DNA from: Clostridia bacterium
GTDB taxonomy: Bacteria > Bacillota > Clostridia > Oscillospirales > Acutalibacteraceae
DNA: 64,000 nucleotides
NCBI GenBank assembly: GCA_900755895.1
Contig: CAAEIG010000241.1
Span: forward strand, 1 to 64,000
Direction of reading: 5' to 3'
Notes under the pieces: model-generated
What the model saw: the letters and a program-made list of their open reading frames with translations, nothing else
What the model was told of the DNA's origin: nothing
The model's database searches: none
In this document: piece by piece, positions 1 through 8,819 of the stretch
How positions within the stretch are numbered: position 1 is the stretch's first letter
Layout: every line of letters begins with the position of its first letter
Position numbers and translations under genes: made by a program

Positions 1-60
1 AATCGAACCAATGACACGGGGATTTTCAGTCCCCTGCTCTACCAACTGAGCTACAGAGGC
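1..60 (-). tRNA. tRNA-Phe(GAA), 3' end cut by window
   Basis: Read on the minus strand, the 5' acceptor strand GCCTCTG, a D-arm with AGCTCAGTTGGTAGAGC and the anticodon loop CTGAAAA flanked by GGGGA/TCCCC are visible, giving anticodon GAA (Phe). The T-arm starts (GGTTCGATT) and then the window ends, so about 16 nt of the 3' end are missing. It is the last gene of a three-tRNA cluster (Val-Asp-Phe). Confidence 0.93.
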
Positions 61-65
61 AAATA

Positions 66-142
66 TGGCGACCCGGAACGGGCTCGAACCGTCGACCTCT
101 AGCGTGACAGGCTAGCGTTCTAACCAGCTGAACTACCGGGCC
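66..142 (-). tRNA. tRNA-Asp(GTC)
   Basis: The minus strand folds as a full cloverleaf of 77 nt. The acceptor GGCCCGG pairs with CCGGGTC, the discriminator is G and CCA is encoded. The anticodon loop CTGTCAC lies between CTAGC and GCTAG, giving GTC (Asp). It lies between tRNA-Phe and tRNA-Val and is probably transcribed with them. Confidence 0.95.
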
Positions 143-198
143 ATATTCTGGGGCAGTAACCCCACATCGTGTGACCATACCCCAAAATTAGATGTGTA

Positions 199-275
199 TG
201 GTGGGGACAATAGGACTCGAACCTATGACCCCCTGCTTGTAAGGCAGGTGCTCTAACCAGCTGAGCTATGCCCCC
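199..275 (-). tRNA. tRNA-Val(TAC)
   Basis: Full 77-nt cloverleaf on the minus strand. The acceptor GGGGGCA pairs with TGTCCCC, followed by A and an encoded CCA. The anticodon loop CTTACAA lies between CCTGC and GCAGG, giving TAC (Val). It is the first gene of the cluster, about 48 nt downstream of a strong promoter. Confidence 0.95.
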
Positions 276-322
276 ATAAGCCCTTCACACATTTTTTGTT
301 TGCCGCATCAGCGACGTGTTAT

Positions 323-351
323 ATCTTACACGATAAGCTCGAATTTGTCAA
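323..351 (-). promoter_or_regulatory. Promoter of the tRNA Val-Asp-Phe cluster
   Basis: On the minus strand TTGACA (346-351) and TAAGAT (323-328) are separated by exactly 17 bp, directed at the tRNA genes. The stretch between hslO and tRNA-Val holds nothing else obvious. Confidence 0.85.
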
Positions 352-371
352 GCGCTTTTTCAAACTTTTTT

Positions 372-1289
372 TCAATTTTTTCCGTTTTCTTTTTTCGACG
401 CTTGTTTTGCCAATTCTGCAATGTCCTCTTTGGTGAACACGTACTTCTTTCCGCAGTAATGACAGACAGTCTCCACGTCCCCATGTTCATCTCCATGGAG
501 CTCCAAGAGTTCCTTGCTTCCCAACGTCAGCAATCCCCTGGCAAAACGCTCCTTGGTGCAATTACAGACATAATGCACCGGTGCCTGATCTAGAATCTCC
601 ACGTGGAAACCTTCCAAGGCTGCACGGCACATCTCTTCAGGGGTCATTCCTTTGGCCAGCATGGTGGTGACAGAATCCAGCTTTGCCACATTCTGCTCCA
701 AACGCTCCAGAGCGGCATTATCAGCCCCAGGAAGGGCCTGAATCAGCAATCCTCCAGAAAGCAGGGCTTCCCCACTCTCCTTGTCAACAAGCACACCCAG
801 AGCGCACACAGTGGGTGTCTGCTCGCTGCTGGCATAATAATTAGTCAGGTCCTCGGCAATTTCTCCGCTGACCAGCTCCACTTGACCGATATAGGGATCT
901 CTCTCCCCCATATCACGTATAACAGCTAACAATCCCTGCCGGCCTACACCGCCGCCAACGTCAATTTTTCCGTTGGCTTTTAAGGGCAGCTCCACCTCGG
1001 GGTGATCCACATAGCCCCGCACATTTCCTCGGCTGTCGGAAATCGCTACCAAAGTGCCCAAAGGCCCGCCTCCGTTGACCTTCAACGTCAGAGAGGCGTC
1101 CTCTACCTTTAGCATATTTCCCATGAGAGACGCGCCAGTGAGCAATCTTCCCAGAGCAGCACAAGCTGTTTTGGAGAGTCCATGCACTTGCTGTGCAGTG
1201 CGTACAATCTTGCTGGAATCTATAGCTGAAGCCATCAAACTACCATCAGAGGTGATGGTGCGTAAGATATTATCCATAAGTACGGTCAT
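372..1289 (-). CDS. hslO: 33 kDa redox-regulated chaperone Hsp33
   Basis: Hsp33 is a cytosolic holdase chaperone switched on by oxidative unfolding. The zinc/redox switch is complete: C242-x-C244 and C276-x-x-C279 (YVCNC and CHYC) near the C-terminus of the 305-residue product. The N-terminal core begins DNILRTITSDG, typical of the family. Two starts are possible: ATG at 1289, with GAGG only 4 nt upstream, or ATG at 1277, with the same purine run 12 nt upstream. The sequence does not decide. It starts 6 nt after the methyltransferase gene and is probably the last gene of yerC-methyltransferase-hslO. Confidence 0.96.
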   Translation of the reverse strand: MTVLMDNILRTITSDGSLMASAIDSSKIVRTAQQVHGLSKTACAALGRLLTGASLMGNMLKVEDASLTLKVNGGGPLGTLVAISDSRGNVRGYVDHPEVELPLKANGKIDVGGGVGRQGLLAVIRDMGERDPYIGQVELVSGEIAEDLTNYYASSEQTPTVCALGVLVDKESGEALLSGGLLIQALPGADNAALERLEQNVAKLDSVTTMLAKGMTPEEMCRAALEGFHVEILDQAPVHYVCNCTKERFARGLLTLGSKELLELHGDEHGDVETVCHYCGKKYVFTKEDIAELAKQASKKENGKN

Positions 1290-1295
1290 CCTTCC

Positions 1296-2042
1296 TCACT
1301 TTTCACGAGCTTTTCTTGCAGCAAACACAAGACGTTGACTGTCCTCCCTGGGCGGATCAAAGGTCAGCTCGTCAAAAACTTGAACATCGTCATAGCCAGC
1401 GCGATGCAGCCGCTCCAAGATCTCCTCTAACGGATAGGCCTGCTCACTGAATCGCTCTGTGCTGCGAGCGTAGAGACCCTCCTCCGGTTCAAAAAAATCC
1501 AGCTGGATGTCTACACGCCCATCTTTATGGCAGCGATTCTGCCAGACACAATAAACATGCTCTGTATCATAGACGTAGGTTTCATTGCCCAGCACATGAT
1601 GGTGCTTATAAAGGGTATTCATATCAAAGATAAAATAGCCCCCCGGGTTCATAAAAAATGCCACCCGCTCCATCACTTTCTGCAATTCCTCGCCATTGCG
1701 CAAATGATTCAAGCTGTCCAGAGTGCAAATTGCAGTATCTACAGTGCCATACAAATCAATAGACTGCATCTTCTGGCAAAGGAATAAAATATCCGCCCCA
1801 GCATCTGCGCACTTTGCTCTGGCCTCTGAAAGCATCTCTACAGAGCTGTCAATGCCATAGATATCCACCCCGCGACGGTAGAGCTCCAACGTCAAGGAGC
1901 CCGTGCCGCAGGCTAAATCCAATGTTAAACCTGGAACATGCCCCAGGCGCTCCATCAGCTTTAACAGATACTCAGCGCGCCTGGGGTATTCCACGTTTGA
2001 GGTCAGTTCATCGTAGTATTGAGCAAAAAAAGAGTAGCTCAC
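1296..2042 (-). CDS. Class I SAM-dependent methyltransferase
   Basis: A 248-residue protein with Rossmann motif I at residues 41-50 (LDLACGTGSL) and an acidic end of strand 2 (YGIDSS), so it binds S-adenosylmethionine. A C-terminal half rich in aromatic residues follows, as in small-molecule or tRNA/ubiquinone-type methyltransferases. The substrate cannot be told from sequence. The start is GTG at 2042, eight bases after an AAGGAG site, and it overlaps the yerC stop (GTGA), so the two are translationally coupled. The name should stay generic. Confidence 0.85.
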   Translation of the reverse strand: MSYSFFAQYYDELTSNVEYPRRAEYLLKLMERLGHVPGLTLDLACGTGSLTLELYRRGVDIYGIDSSVEMLSEARAKCADAGADILFLCQKMQSIDLYGTVDTAICTLDSLNHLRNGEELQKVMERVAFFMNPGGYFIFDMNTLYKHHHVLGNETYVYDTEHVYCVWQNRCHKDGRVDIQLDFFEPEEGLYARSTERFSEQAYPLEEILERLHRAGYDDVQVFDELTFDPPREDSQRLVFAARKAREK

Positions 2043-2341
2043 TCTTGGTTCTCCTTCTTATCCAGGCGGTCAAATACTAGCTCGTAACCGTCGCTCCCAT
2101 AATTGAGAGAACGGTTTACCCGGCTGATCGTAGCAGTGGACGCTCCGGTCTCTGCCACAATATCACTATAAACCCGCTTATGACTGAGCATATGTGCCAC
2201 CGCCAGACGCTGTGACATCGCTTTCAGCTCTGGTACCGTACATAGGTCGTCAAAAAAACGGTAACACTCCTCCGGGGTCTCAAGGGCCAAAATCGCCTGA
2301 AAGAGAAAATCTACGTTTTTGTCGTGAATCTTTCCGTTCAT
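2039..2341 (-). CDS. yerC: YerC/YecD family TrpR-like DNA-binding protein
   Basis: A roughly 100-residue helical protein related to the Trp repressor fold. The recognition segment GASTATISRVNRSLNYG is characteristic of the YerC family, and ECYRFFDDLCTVPE is its conserved N-terminal part. The ligand, if any, is unknown. I place the start at ATG 2341 (MNGKIHDKN): a longer frame can begin with TTG at 2377, but that codon sits against the -10 element at 2379-2384 and so lies at or before the expected transcription start. It is the first gene before the methyltransferase and hslO. Confidence 0.88.
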   Translation of the reverse strand: MNGKIHDKNVDFLFQAILALETPEECYRFFDDLCTVPELKAMSQRLAVAHMLSHKRVYSDIVAETGASTATISRVNRSLNYGSDGYELVFDRLDKKENQE

Positions 2342-2378
2342 AATCCCGCACATCCTCTCTGTATTGTTTCGCTTCAAA

Positions 2379-2407
2379 ATTTTAGCATAGAAAAGCGAAA
2401 AAGTAAA
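2379..2407 (-). promoter_or_regulatory. Promoter of yerC-methyltransferase-hslO
   Basis: TTTACT (2402-2407) and TAAAAT (2379-2384) on the minus strand, 17 bp apart, in the 39-75 nt gap after lysA. It implies a 5' leader of about 30 nt and argues for the shorter yerC start. Confidence 0.65.
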
Positions 2408-2416
2408 CAGAGAAAA

Positions 2417-3712
2417 TTAAACATCATTCCGGACCAAATCCTCATAGGTCTCCCCTTTGACCACAATCCGTGATTCTCCCTTGGAAACCATGACAACGGC
2501 CGGCTTTAAATTACGGTTGTAATTGGAAGCCATGGAGTAATTGTAGGCGCCTGTGGAAAGGACCGCCAGAATATCTCCCTCTTCCGGCTTTTGAATGGGC
2601 GTGTGCTCCTGAATCAAGTCACCGCTCTCACAGCATTTACCTGCAATGGTTGCGACATAATCCGCAGGCTTGTCCGCCTTGTTTGCCAGCAGGCAAGTGT
2701 AAGCAGATTGATACAAAGCATAGCGAGGATTGTCAAACATACCGCCATCAATGGCCACGTAACTTCTTACATCAGGGATCACCTTGATATTTCCCACAGT
2801 ATAAAGAGTGATTCCCGCCTCACCAACAATGGAACGACCAGGCTCAATGTAGATGCGCGGCAGAGTCAGTCCAAGATCCTGGCAGGTCTTGTGCACCATG
2901 GCAGAAACGTCTTCCATGTAATCCTCATAAGGAATGGCATCGTCCTGTTCAGTATAATGGATGCCAAAGCCACCGCCCAGATTCAAGGTCTCCAACGTCA
3001 AGCCCAGCTCATCCCGAATTTTTGCAAAGAATTGAAGCATCACTTCGGCTGCGTGGACAAAGGGCGTCTTCTCTAAAATCTGAGAACCAATGTGACAGTG
3101 AAGTCCCTTTACAGAGATGTGTGGAAGATCCTTCGCACGGCGTAACGCCTCCAAAGCTTCCCCGCTGGCAAGATCCAAACCAAATTTGGAATCTACCTGG
3201 CCTGTCCGGATAAACTCATGGGTGTGGGCATCAATGCCGGGCTTGATTCGGAAAGAAATGGATGCGGTCACATTGTGTGCAGCAGCTACTGTCTCCAGTT
3301 TCTCCAGTTCAGAAAGGTTGTCCACCACAATGTCACCAACATTGTTTTCCACTGCCATGGTCAGTTCACCCATGGTCTTATTATTCCCCTGGAAATGAAT
3401 CTGCTGACCAGGAACACCTGCCTGAAGAGCCGTGTAAAGCTCACCGCCAGACACCACTTCCACATCTAAACCTTCACTGAGAACAATGCGGTAAATCTCT
3501 TTGCAACTAAAAGCTTTGCTGGCATAGATGGGCTTCCCGTTCCCACCGTAGTTTTTTGCAAAGGACGCCACATACCGACGACAAGTGTCCCGGATTTCAT
3601 CCTCGCTCATCACATAAAGCGGAGTGCCATACTGTTCTGCAAGACGCACTGTATCGCACCCGCTGATTTCCAAATGACCAGCATCATTGACGCTTAAGCA
3701 CTTTGCAATCAT
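2417..3712 (-). CDS. lysA: Diaminopimelate decarboxylase
   Basis: Last step of lysine synthesis: meso-diaminopimelate to L-lysine plus CO2, PLP-dependent. The 431-residue product has the PLP lysine K66 in PIYASKAFSC, the glycine-rich phosphate loop LGGGFGIHY and the active-site CCESGDLI near the C-terminus, the fold-type III arrangement. No riboswitch precedes it here; it follows engB by 19 nt. The other lysine genes in the window (asd, dapA, dapB) lie 18 kb away on the other strand behind a lysine riboswitch. Confidence 0.96.
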   Translation of the reverse strand: MIAKCLSVNDAGHLEISGCDTVRLAEQYGTPLYVMSEDEIRDTCRRYVASFAKNYGGNGKPIYASKAFSCKEIYRIVLSEGLDVEVVSGGELYTALQAGVPGQQIHFQGNNKTMGELTMAVENNVGDIVVDNLSELEKLETVAAAHNVTASISFRIKPGIDAHTHEFIRTGQVDSKFGLDLASGEALEALRRAKDLPHISVKGLHCHIGSQILEKTPFVHAAEVMLQFFAKIRDELGLTLETLNLGGGFGIHYTEQDDAIPYEDYMEDVSAMVHKTCQDLGLTLPRIYIEPGRSIVGEAGITLYTVGNIKVIPDVRSYVAIDGGMFDNPRYALYQSAYTCLLANKADKPADYVATIAGKCCESGDLIQEHTPIQKPEEGDILAVLSTGAYNYSMASNYNRNLKPAVVMVSKGESRIVVKGETYEDLVRNDV

Positions 3713-3731
3713 GATCGTTCCCCCATTTCAC

Positions 3732-4322
3732 TTATTCTGCCATGCCTTCCACAGCCTGACGCAACTGCTCCTGCAATTCCGTCAAGCCTGTACCCTTCAC
3801 AGAGGAGAAAGGTAGCCAAAGGATTCCCTCATTCTGAAAAAGTTCATTAAAAAGAGCAGTCTGCTGTTCCGTTTCGGACCGGTTCAGCTTATCGCTCTTT
3901 GTACACACCACAAGAAACGGTCTGCCCGTTTGCTGAAGAAAGGACACCATTTGCAGGTCATCTGCCGTAGGTTTATGACGCATATCAATGAGCTGGATCA
4001 CCAGTGCTATCGGACGCTCCTGCGCAAAATACCCTTCCACCAAAGAGGCCCAGCGATCCCGTTCCCCTTTAGACACCTTCGCATAACCGTAACCAGGTAA
4101 ATCCACCAGTCTGCATTCCGGCAGCCGAAAGAAATTGATGGTGGCCGTTTTCCCGGGCGTTGCGCTGACTCGAGCCAATGCCTTTCGGTTGACCAGCTTG
4201 TTTATCAAGGAGGATTTCCCCACATTGGACTTCCCAGAAAACACAATTTCCGGCAAGGTTCCCTTAGGCAGCTGGTCCTTCCTTCCGGCCGCCAATTCAA
4301 ATTCTACTTTTTGAAAATTCAC
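3732..4322 (-). CDS. engB: Ribosome biogenesis GTP-binding protein YsxC/EngB
   Basis: An essential small GTPase for 50S subunit assembly. All GTPase motifs are visible in 196 residues: G1 at 30-37 (GKSNVGKS), G3 DLPGYG and G4 TKSDK. It begins 12 nt after the lon stop, and this lon-engB (ysxC) order is common in Firmicutes. It is transcribed with lon and lysA as far as spacing shows. Confidence 0.96.
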   Translation of the reverse strand: MNFQKVEFELAAGRKDQLPKGTLPEIVFSGKSNVGKSSLINKLVNRKALARVSATPGKTATINFFRLPECRLVDLPGYGYAKVSKGERDRWASLVEGYFAQERPIALVIQLIDMRHKPTADDLQMVSFLQQTGRPFLVVCTKSDKLNRSETEQQTALFNELFQNEGILWLPFSSVKGTGLTELQEQLRQAVEGMAE

Positions 4323-4334
4323 AGCAGCCTCCTA

Positions 4335-6776
4335 TTACTGAAAGAGTTCCGGCGAATTCTGATGTTGAGCTGTCATTTTTTCCCCGGGCATCGCAGGCGT
4401 ATCCTGGCTAATCGGCCTGGGCATGTGGACCAATGCGCTCTCCAGAACAGTATCCACACGTTTGACCGGAATAAACTGGACATTGTTCTTCACCACGCTG
4501 TCCACCTCTGCCAAATCCGGCACATTATCCGCAGGAATCAATACAGTTTTGATACCGTTTTTATAGGCGGCCATGGACTTTTCTTTCAGACCGCCAATAG
4601 CCAGCACCCTTCCCTGTAAAGTGATTTCCCCTGTCATCGCAACATCGTGCTTTACCGGGATTCCGCATAACGCCGACGTAATCGCCGTTGCCATAGCGAT
4701 ACCCGCAGAAGGCCCGTCCTTGGGCACAGCGCCTTCCGGCGCATGGATGTGAATGTCGCATTTCTCATAGAATTTCGGCGAAATCCCCAGTGCTCCGGCT
4801 CGAGTACGGATACAGGTAATCGCTGCGTTAGCAGATTCCTTCATCACATCGCCCAGTGAACCAGTCAGTTGAATCTTTCCGGTTCCCTCCATGACGGCCA
4901 CTTCAATGGGCAGCAATTCGCCGCCCACACTTGTCCATGCCAGACCGTTGACCAGGCCAATGGTATCTTCCCCGGCCAACTGATCCCGGGTGTACTTTCT
5001 GGGTCCCAGAAGGCTTTCTAGGTTCTCTGGTTTCACCGTATAGGCAGTGAAATTCTCTCCATCGGAGACAATCATCTTCGCCACTTTGCGACAGATGGAG
5101 GCAATTGTCCTCTCCAATGTCCGCACGCCTGCCTCACGAGTATATCCCTCGATCAACTCTTTGACCGCAGCCTTAGAGAACTTCAACTGAGATGGCTGAA
5201 TCCCGTGTTTCTTCAGCTGCTTTCGGATGAGATGCTTGGTGGCAATGTTAATTTTTTCTTCCAAGGTATAGCTGCCCAGTTCAATGATATCCATACGGTC
5301 ATACAGCGGACCTGGAATCCTTCCAGCATCGTTTGCGGTAGTGATAAATAGCACCTTGCTCAAATCAAAGGGCATGTCAATATAGTGATCTGTAAATTCC
5401 GTATTCTGCTCCGGATCCAAAACCTCCAGCAGAGCAGAGGCCGGGTCTCCCTTGAAATTCTGGCCCAGCTTGTCAATTTCATCCAACAAGATCAAAGGAT
5501 TGTTGACCCCGGACTGCTTCACCGCATTGATAATTCGTCCGGGCATGGAACCCACATAGGTCCTGCGATGGCCCATGATCTCAGCCTCATCGCTGACGCC
5601 GCCCAGAGATACCCGCACATACTTTCTGCCGGTAGCCTCTGCGATAGAACGAGCAATGGAAGTTTTACCCACGCCGGGAGGACCCACCAGACAGATAATC
5701 TGCCCTGTTTGCTCAGGGGACAAACTCTTCACTGCCAAGATCTCAATAAAACGTTCCTTGACCTTTTCCAAGCCGTAGTGATCCCGGTCCAAAATGCGCT
5801 GGGCACGTTTCAAATCCAGTTTCTCTTTGGAGGAACTTTTCCAAGGCAGCTCCAAGCAGATATCCAGGTACATGCGAATGACACTGGCTTCGTGGGAGCC
5901 AAAGGGCATCCGGTACAGCTTGTCGCACTCCTTCAGGAGCTTTTCTTCGCACACAGGAGCAAGCCCCAACGCAAGAACCTTCTCTCGGAGTTCGTCCGCC
6001 TCCTGCTGAGGACTGTCGTCCTCCCCCAGCTCGTTGGCAATGGCGCGCATCTGCTCTTTGAGAAAATACTCTCTCTGATTTTCGTCCATCTGCGCCTGAG
6101 CCTTTTGATTGATCTCGTTCTCCACAGACAGAATTTTAATCTCCTCAGTGAGTATATCAATGAGCTTCTGCATGCGCTTGAGAGGACGCAGTTCATCTAA
6201 GATACACTGCTTTCGCTCAAAATCAATGGAGATATTGGACGCAATATAATCAGCCAGCCTGCCGCAGTCCTTTTCTTGGAGGACTCCCAAAAGCACATCG
6301 GGCGGCACATGTTTGAATAGCCGGATGTACTCCTCAAACTTTTCGTGAATAATCCGCAGCAGCGCCTCGGAACGGTAGGAGGGTTTATAGGTGAGCACGG
6401 GGCACTTTGTGATATTTCCCAGCAAATACGGGTCCTCCCGCGTGAGGAAGTTGATCTCACCACGGCAGATTCCCTCCACATGAAGTTTGATCCCGTCTTC
6501 AGAATGGTGTACCACCTGCTTGATCCGGGCAATGACTCCAATTTTGAAAAGGTCCTCTCCCACCGGTTCCTGGTCGTCAAGACTCGTTTGGGTAACCAAG
6601 AAAATCAGTCGGTCGTTAGACAGCGCTTCAGAAATCGCCAACACAGACTTTTTCCGCATCACGTCGAACTGCAACATCATGCCGGGGAAAAATACCAGAC
6701 CACGCACTGCCAGCACGGGCAACAACAAATTATTTTCGATCTTGATGTTTTCGTCTGTAAATGTTTGTTGCATCAT
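4335..6776 (-). CDS. lon: ATP-dependent endopeptidase La
   Basis: A hexameric AAA+ serine protease of damaged and regulatory proteins. The N-terminal LON substrate domain begins LLPVLAVRGLVFFPGM; Walker A GPPGVGKTS and Walker B ILLDEIDKL form the AAA module. The catalytic dyad Ser lies near residue 686 (PKDGPSAG) and Lys near residue 730 (GGLKEK). Length 813 is normal for LonA. The frame opens with ATG ATG; the second (6773) has the better spacing (6 nt) from AGGAG. It is separated from clpX by a terminator hairpin. Confidence 0.97.
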   Translation of the reverse strand: MMQQTFTDENIKIENNLLLPVLAVRGLVFFPGMMLQFDVMRKKSVLAISEALSNDRLIFLVTQTSLDDQEPVGEDLFKIGVIARIKQVVHHSEDGIKLHVEGICRGEINFLTREDPYLLGNITKCPVLTYKPSYRSEALLRIIHEKFEEYIRLFKHVPPDVLLGVLQEKDCGRLADYIASNISIDFERKQCILDELRPLKRMQKLIDILTEEIKILSVENEINQKAQAQMDENQREYFLKEQMRAIANELGEDDSPQQEADELREKVLALGLAPVCEEKLLKECDKLYRMPFGSHEASVIRMYLDICLELPWKSSSKEKLDLKRAQRILDRDHYGLEKVKERFIEILAVKSLSPEQTGQIICLVGPPGVGKTSIARSIAEATGRKYVRVSLGGVSDEAEIMGHRRTYVGSMPGRIINAVKQSGVNNPLILLDEIDKLGQNFKGDPASALLEVLDPEQNTEFTDHYIDMPFDLSKVLFITTANDAGRIPGPLYDRMDIIELGSYTLEEKINIATKHLIRKQLKKHGIQPSQLKFSKAAVKELIEGYTREAGVRTLERTIASICRKVAKMIVSDGENFTAYTVKPENLESLLGPRKYTRDQLAGEDTIGLVNGLAWTSVGGELLPIEVAVMEGTGKIQLTGSLGDVMKESANAAITCIRTRAGALGISPKFYEKCDIHIHAPEGAVPKDGPSAGIAMATAITSALCGIPVKHDVAMTGEITLQGRVLAIGGLKEKSMAAYKNGIKTVLIPADNVPDLAEVDSVVKNNVQFIPVKRVDTVLESALVHMPRPISQDTPAMPGEKMTAQHQNSPELFQ

Positions 6777-6795
6777 GTACTCCTATAATACCAGC

Positions 6796-6825
6796 AAAAG
6801 GCTGGGGCCGGCGCCTCAGCCTTTT
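6796..6825 (-). terminator. Terminator after clpX
   Basis: A hairpin with AAAAGGCTG/CAGCCTTTT arms around a GC-rich loop in the 59-nt gap between clpX and lon. The arm ends in a T run on the minus strand, so it most likely ends or attenuates tig-clpP-clpX transcripts. Confidence 0.7.
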
Positions 6826-6835
6826 TGATGTCTTT

Positions 6836-8143
6836 TTATGATACCGAATCCCGGTCCCTGCGATTCTTCCGCTTGGGCTGCGTAATTTTGATTTTTACCG
6901 GTTTCCGATCCTTGTTGCATGTGATCTCCGGAGGAGCACCGTTCTCCACAGCCTCTTTCGTGATGACAACCTTTTCAATGGTATAATCACTGGGCACACG
7001 GTACATCAACGGCATCAAAATATCCTCCATGATGGACCGTAGGCCACGAGCACCTGTTTTGCGCTCCAGAGTTTTCTTGGCAACGGCAGTCAATGCATCG
7101 TCAGTGAACTCCAAATCCACCTTATCCAGATCAAAGAGCTTCTTGTACTGATTGAGCAGAGAGTTTTTCGGCTCCCGCAGAATCCGCACCAAAGCTGCTT
7201 CATCCAAAGCGCTCAACGCGGTGATCACCGGGATACGTCCCACCAGCTCGGGAATCAGACCGTACTTGACCAGATCATGGGGAGTTACGTCCTTCATCCA
7301 GTCAATTTCGTCCAACTCTTTCTTGCCGTGAACCTCTGCGCCAAAGCCCAGAGAACTGGAAGCTTCTCGCTTCTGGACAATCTTTTCCAGACCGTCAAAA
7401 GCGCCGCCGCAGATAAACAGGATATTAGCAGTATTGATATTGATAGCTTCCTGCTGGGGGTGTTTCCGTCCTCCCTTGGGAGGTACACTGGCAACAGTGC
7501 CTTCCAAAATCTTCAGCAGAGCCTGCTGCACACCTTCGCCGCTGACATCGCGGGTGATGGACTGATTCTCAGACTTACGGGAAATCTTATCAATCTCATC
7601 AATATAGATGATACCGCGCTCCGCACGGAAGATATCATAATCCGCTGCCTGAATCAGCCGCAGAAGAATATTTTCCACATCCTCGCCCACATAACCAGCT
7701 TCGGTCAATGTGGTGGCATCTGCAATGGCAAAGGGAACATCCAACAATTTGGCCAAGGTCTGAGCCAAGTAGGTTTTACCTACACCGGTGGGACCAAGGA
7801 GCAGCACATTGCTCTTGGTGATCTCCACATCATCATTGGAGAAATAAATGCGCTTATAGTGATTGTAGACTGCAACGGAGAGGGCCATTTTTGCAGCATC
7901 CTGGCCCACCACGTATTCGTCCAACTTCTTTTTGATCTCCTGGGGCTTGGGAAGGAGGATACCCACCTCTTTCTCATCGCTTCTCCCCATCTTCAGCCGA
8001 TCCTCGTCCTCAATGATGGACATACACAAGCGCACGCATGCGTCGCAAATATATACCCCAGAACCGGCAATCAGCCGGTCCGCCGCGGACTGAGGCTTGC
8101 CGCAGAAGGAGCAGCAGATCTCGTGATCGTTGCTATTTGGCAT
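6836..8143 (-). CDS. clpX: ATP-dependent Clp protease ATP-binding subunit ClpX
   Basis: The unfoldase partner of ClpP. The N-terminal zinc-binding domain has CSFCG and CDAC (Cys 11/14 and 33/36); then follow Walker A GPTGVGKTYLAQ, Walker B IIYIDEIDKI and the sensor/arginine region LVGRIPV. The ClpP-docking loop reads SSLGFGAEV. Length 435 is typical. It lies 18 nt downstream of clpP, with a strong ribosome site (AAGGGAG) before the ATG, so the two subunits are co-expressed. Confidence 0.98.
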   Translation of the reverse strand: MPNSNDHEICCSFCGKPQSAADRLIAGSGVYICDACVRLCMSIIEDEDRLKMGRSDEKEVGILLPKPQEIKKKLDEYVVGQDAAKMALSVAVYNHYKRIYFSNDDVEITKSNVLLLGPTGVGKTYLAQTLAKLLDVPFAIADATTLTEAGYVGEDVENILLRLIQAADYDIFRAERGIIYIDEIDKISRKSENQSITRDVSGEGVQQALLKILEGTVASVPPKGGRKHPQQEAININTANILFICGGAFDGLEKIVQKREASSSLGFGAEVHGKKELDEIDWMKDVTPHDLVKYGLIPELVGRIPVITALSALDEAALVRILREPKNSLLNQYKKLFDLDKVDLEFTDDALTAVAKKTLERKTGARGLRSIMEDILMPLMYRVPSDYTIEKVVITKEAVENGAPPEITCNKDRKPVKIKITQPKRKNRRDRDSVS

Positions 8144-8161
8144 CCGTCCACTCCCTTTCTC

Positions 8162-8743
8162 TTACCGGTGTTCGATGACCTTGTCAATCAGGCCGTACTC
8201 CAGGGCTTCCTGGGCAGTCATAAAGTTGTCGCGCTCCGTATCGCGCTGGACCACTTCCAGCGGCTGCCCGGTGCGCTCAGAGAGGATCCGATTCAAACGA
8301 TCCTTGATGCGCAGGATATGGTTGGCGTGAATACTGATATCCGTTGCCTGACCCTGAGCACCGCCGCTGGGCTGGTGAATCATGATCTCACTATTGGGCA
8401 GTGCAAAGCGCTTTCCCTTTGCACCAGCAGCCAACAAAAATGCACCCATGCTGGCCGCCATACCCAAGCAGATGGTGGAAACATCACACTTGATATACTG
8501 CATGGTATCATAAATAGCCATGCCATCAGTGATAACACCACCAGGGCTGTTGATATACAGGGAGATGTCCTTCTCAGGATCTTGACCTTCCAGGTACAGC
8601 AGCTGAGCCACGACCACTCCGGCAGAGGCACTGTTTACCTCCTCGTTGAGCAGAATGATGCGGTCGTTGAGCAGCCTGGAGAAAATATCATAAGAACGCT
8701 CTCCGCGGTTGGTTTGTTCAATGACATAAGGGATCAAACTCAT
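8162..8743 (-). CDS. clpP: ATP-dependent Clp protease proteolytic subunit
   Basis: A serine peptidase forming the 14-mer chamber used by ClpX and ClpC. The triad is complete: Ser98 in CLGMAASMGAF, His123 in MIHQPSGG and Asp172 in RDTERDNF. Length 193 is normal. It sits between tig and clpX, the widespread tig-clpP-clpX order. No CtsR or CIRCE operator is visible in the 76-nt gap before it, unlike the ctsR-clpC operon at the right of the window. Confidence 0.98.
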   Translation of the reverse strand: MSLIPYVIEQTNRGERSYDIFSRLLNDRIILLNEEVNSASAGVVVAQLLYLEGQDPEKDISLYINSPGGVITDGMAIYDTMQYIKCDVSTICLGMAASMGAFLLAAGAKGKRFALPNSEIMIHQPSGGAQGQATDISIHANHILRIKDRLNRILSERTGQPLEVVQRDTERDNFMTAQEALEYGLIDKVIEHR

Positions 8744-8819
8744 GTGCTGGGCAGCTCCTTTCAGAAAACATCATATAGTATGAGGGCAAACAGTAAGGTT
8801 TATTCCAGCATAAGGCAAT

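Noticed and set aside
8744..8819. CtsR or HrcA operator before clpP
   Set aside because: No RGTCAAA repeat or CIRCE pair is present in the gap.
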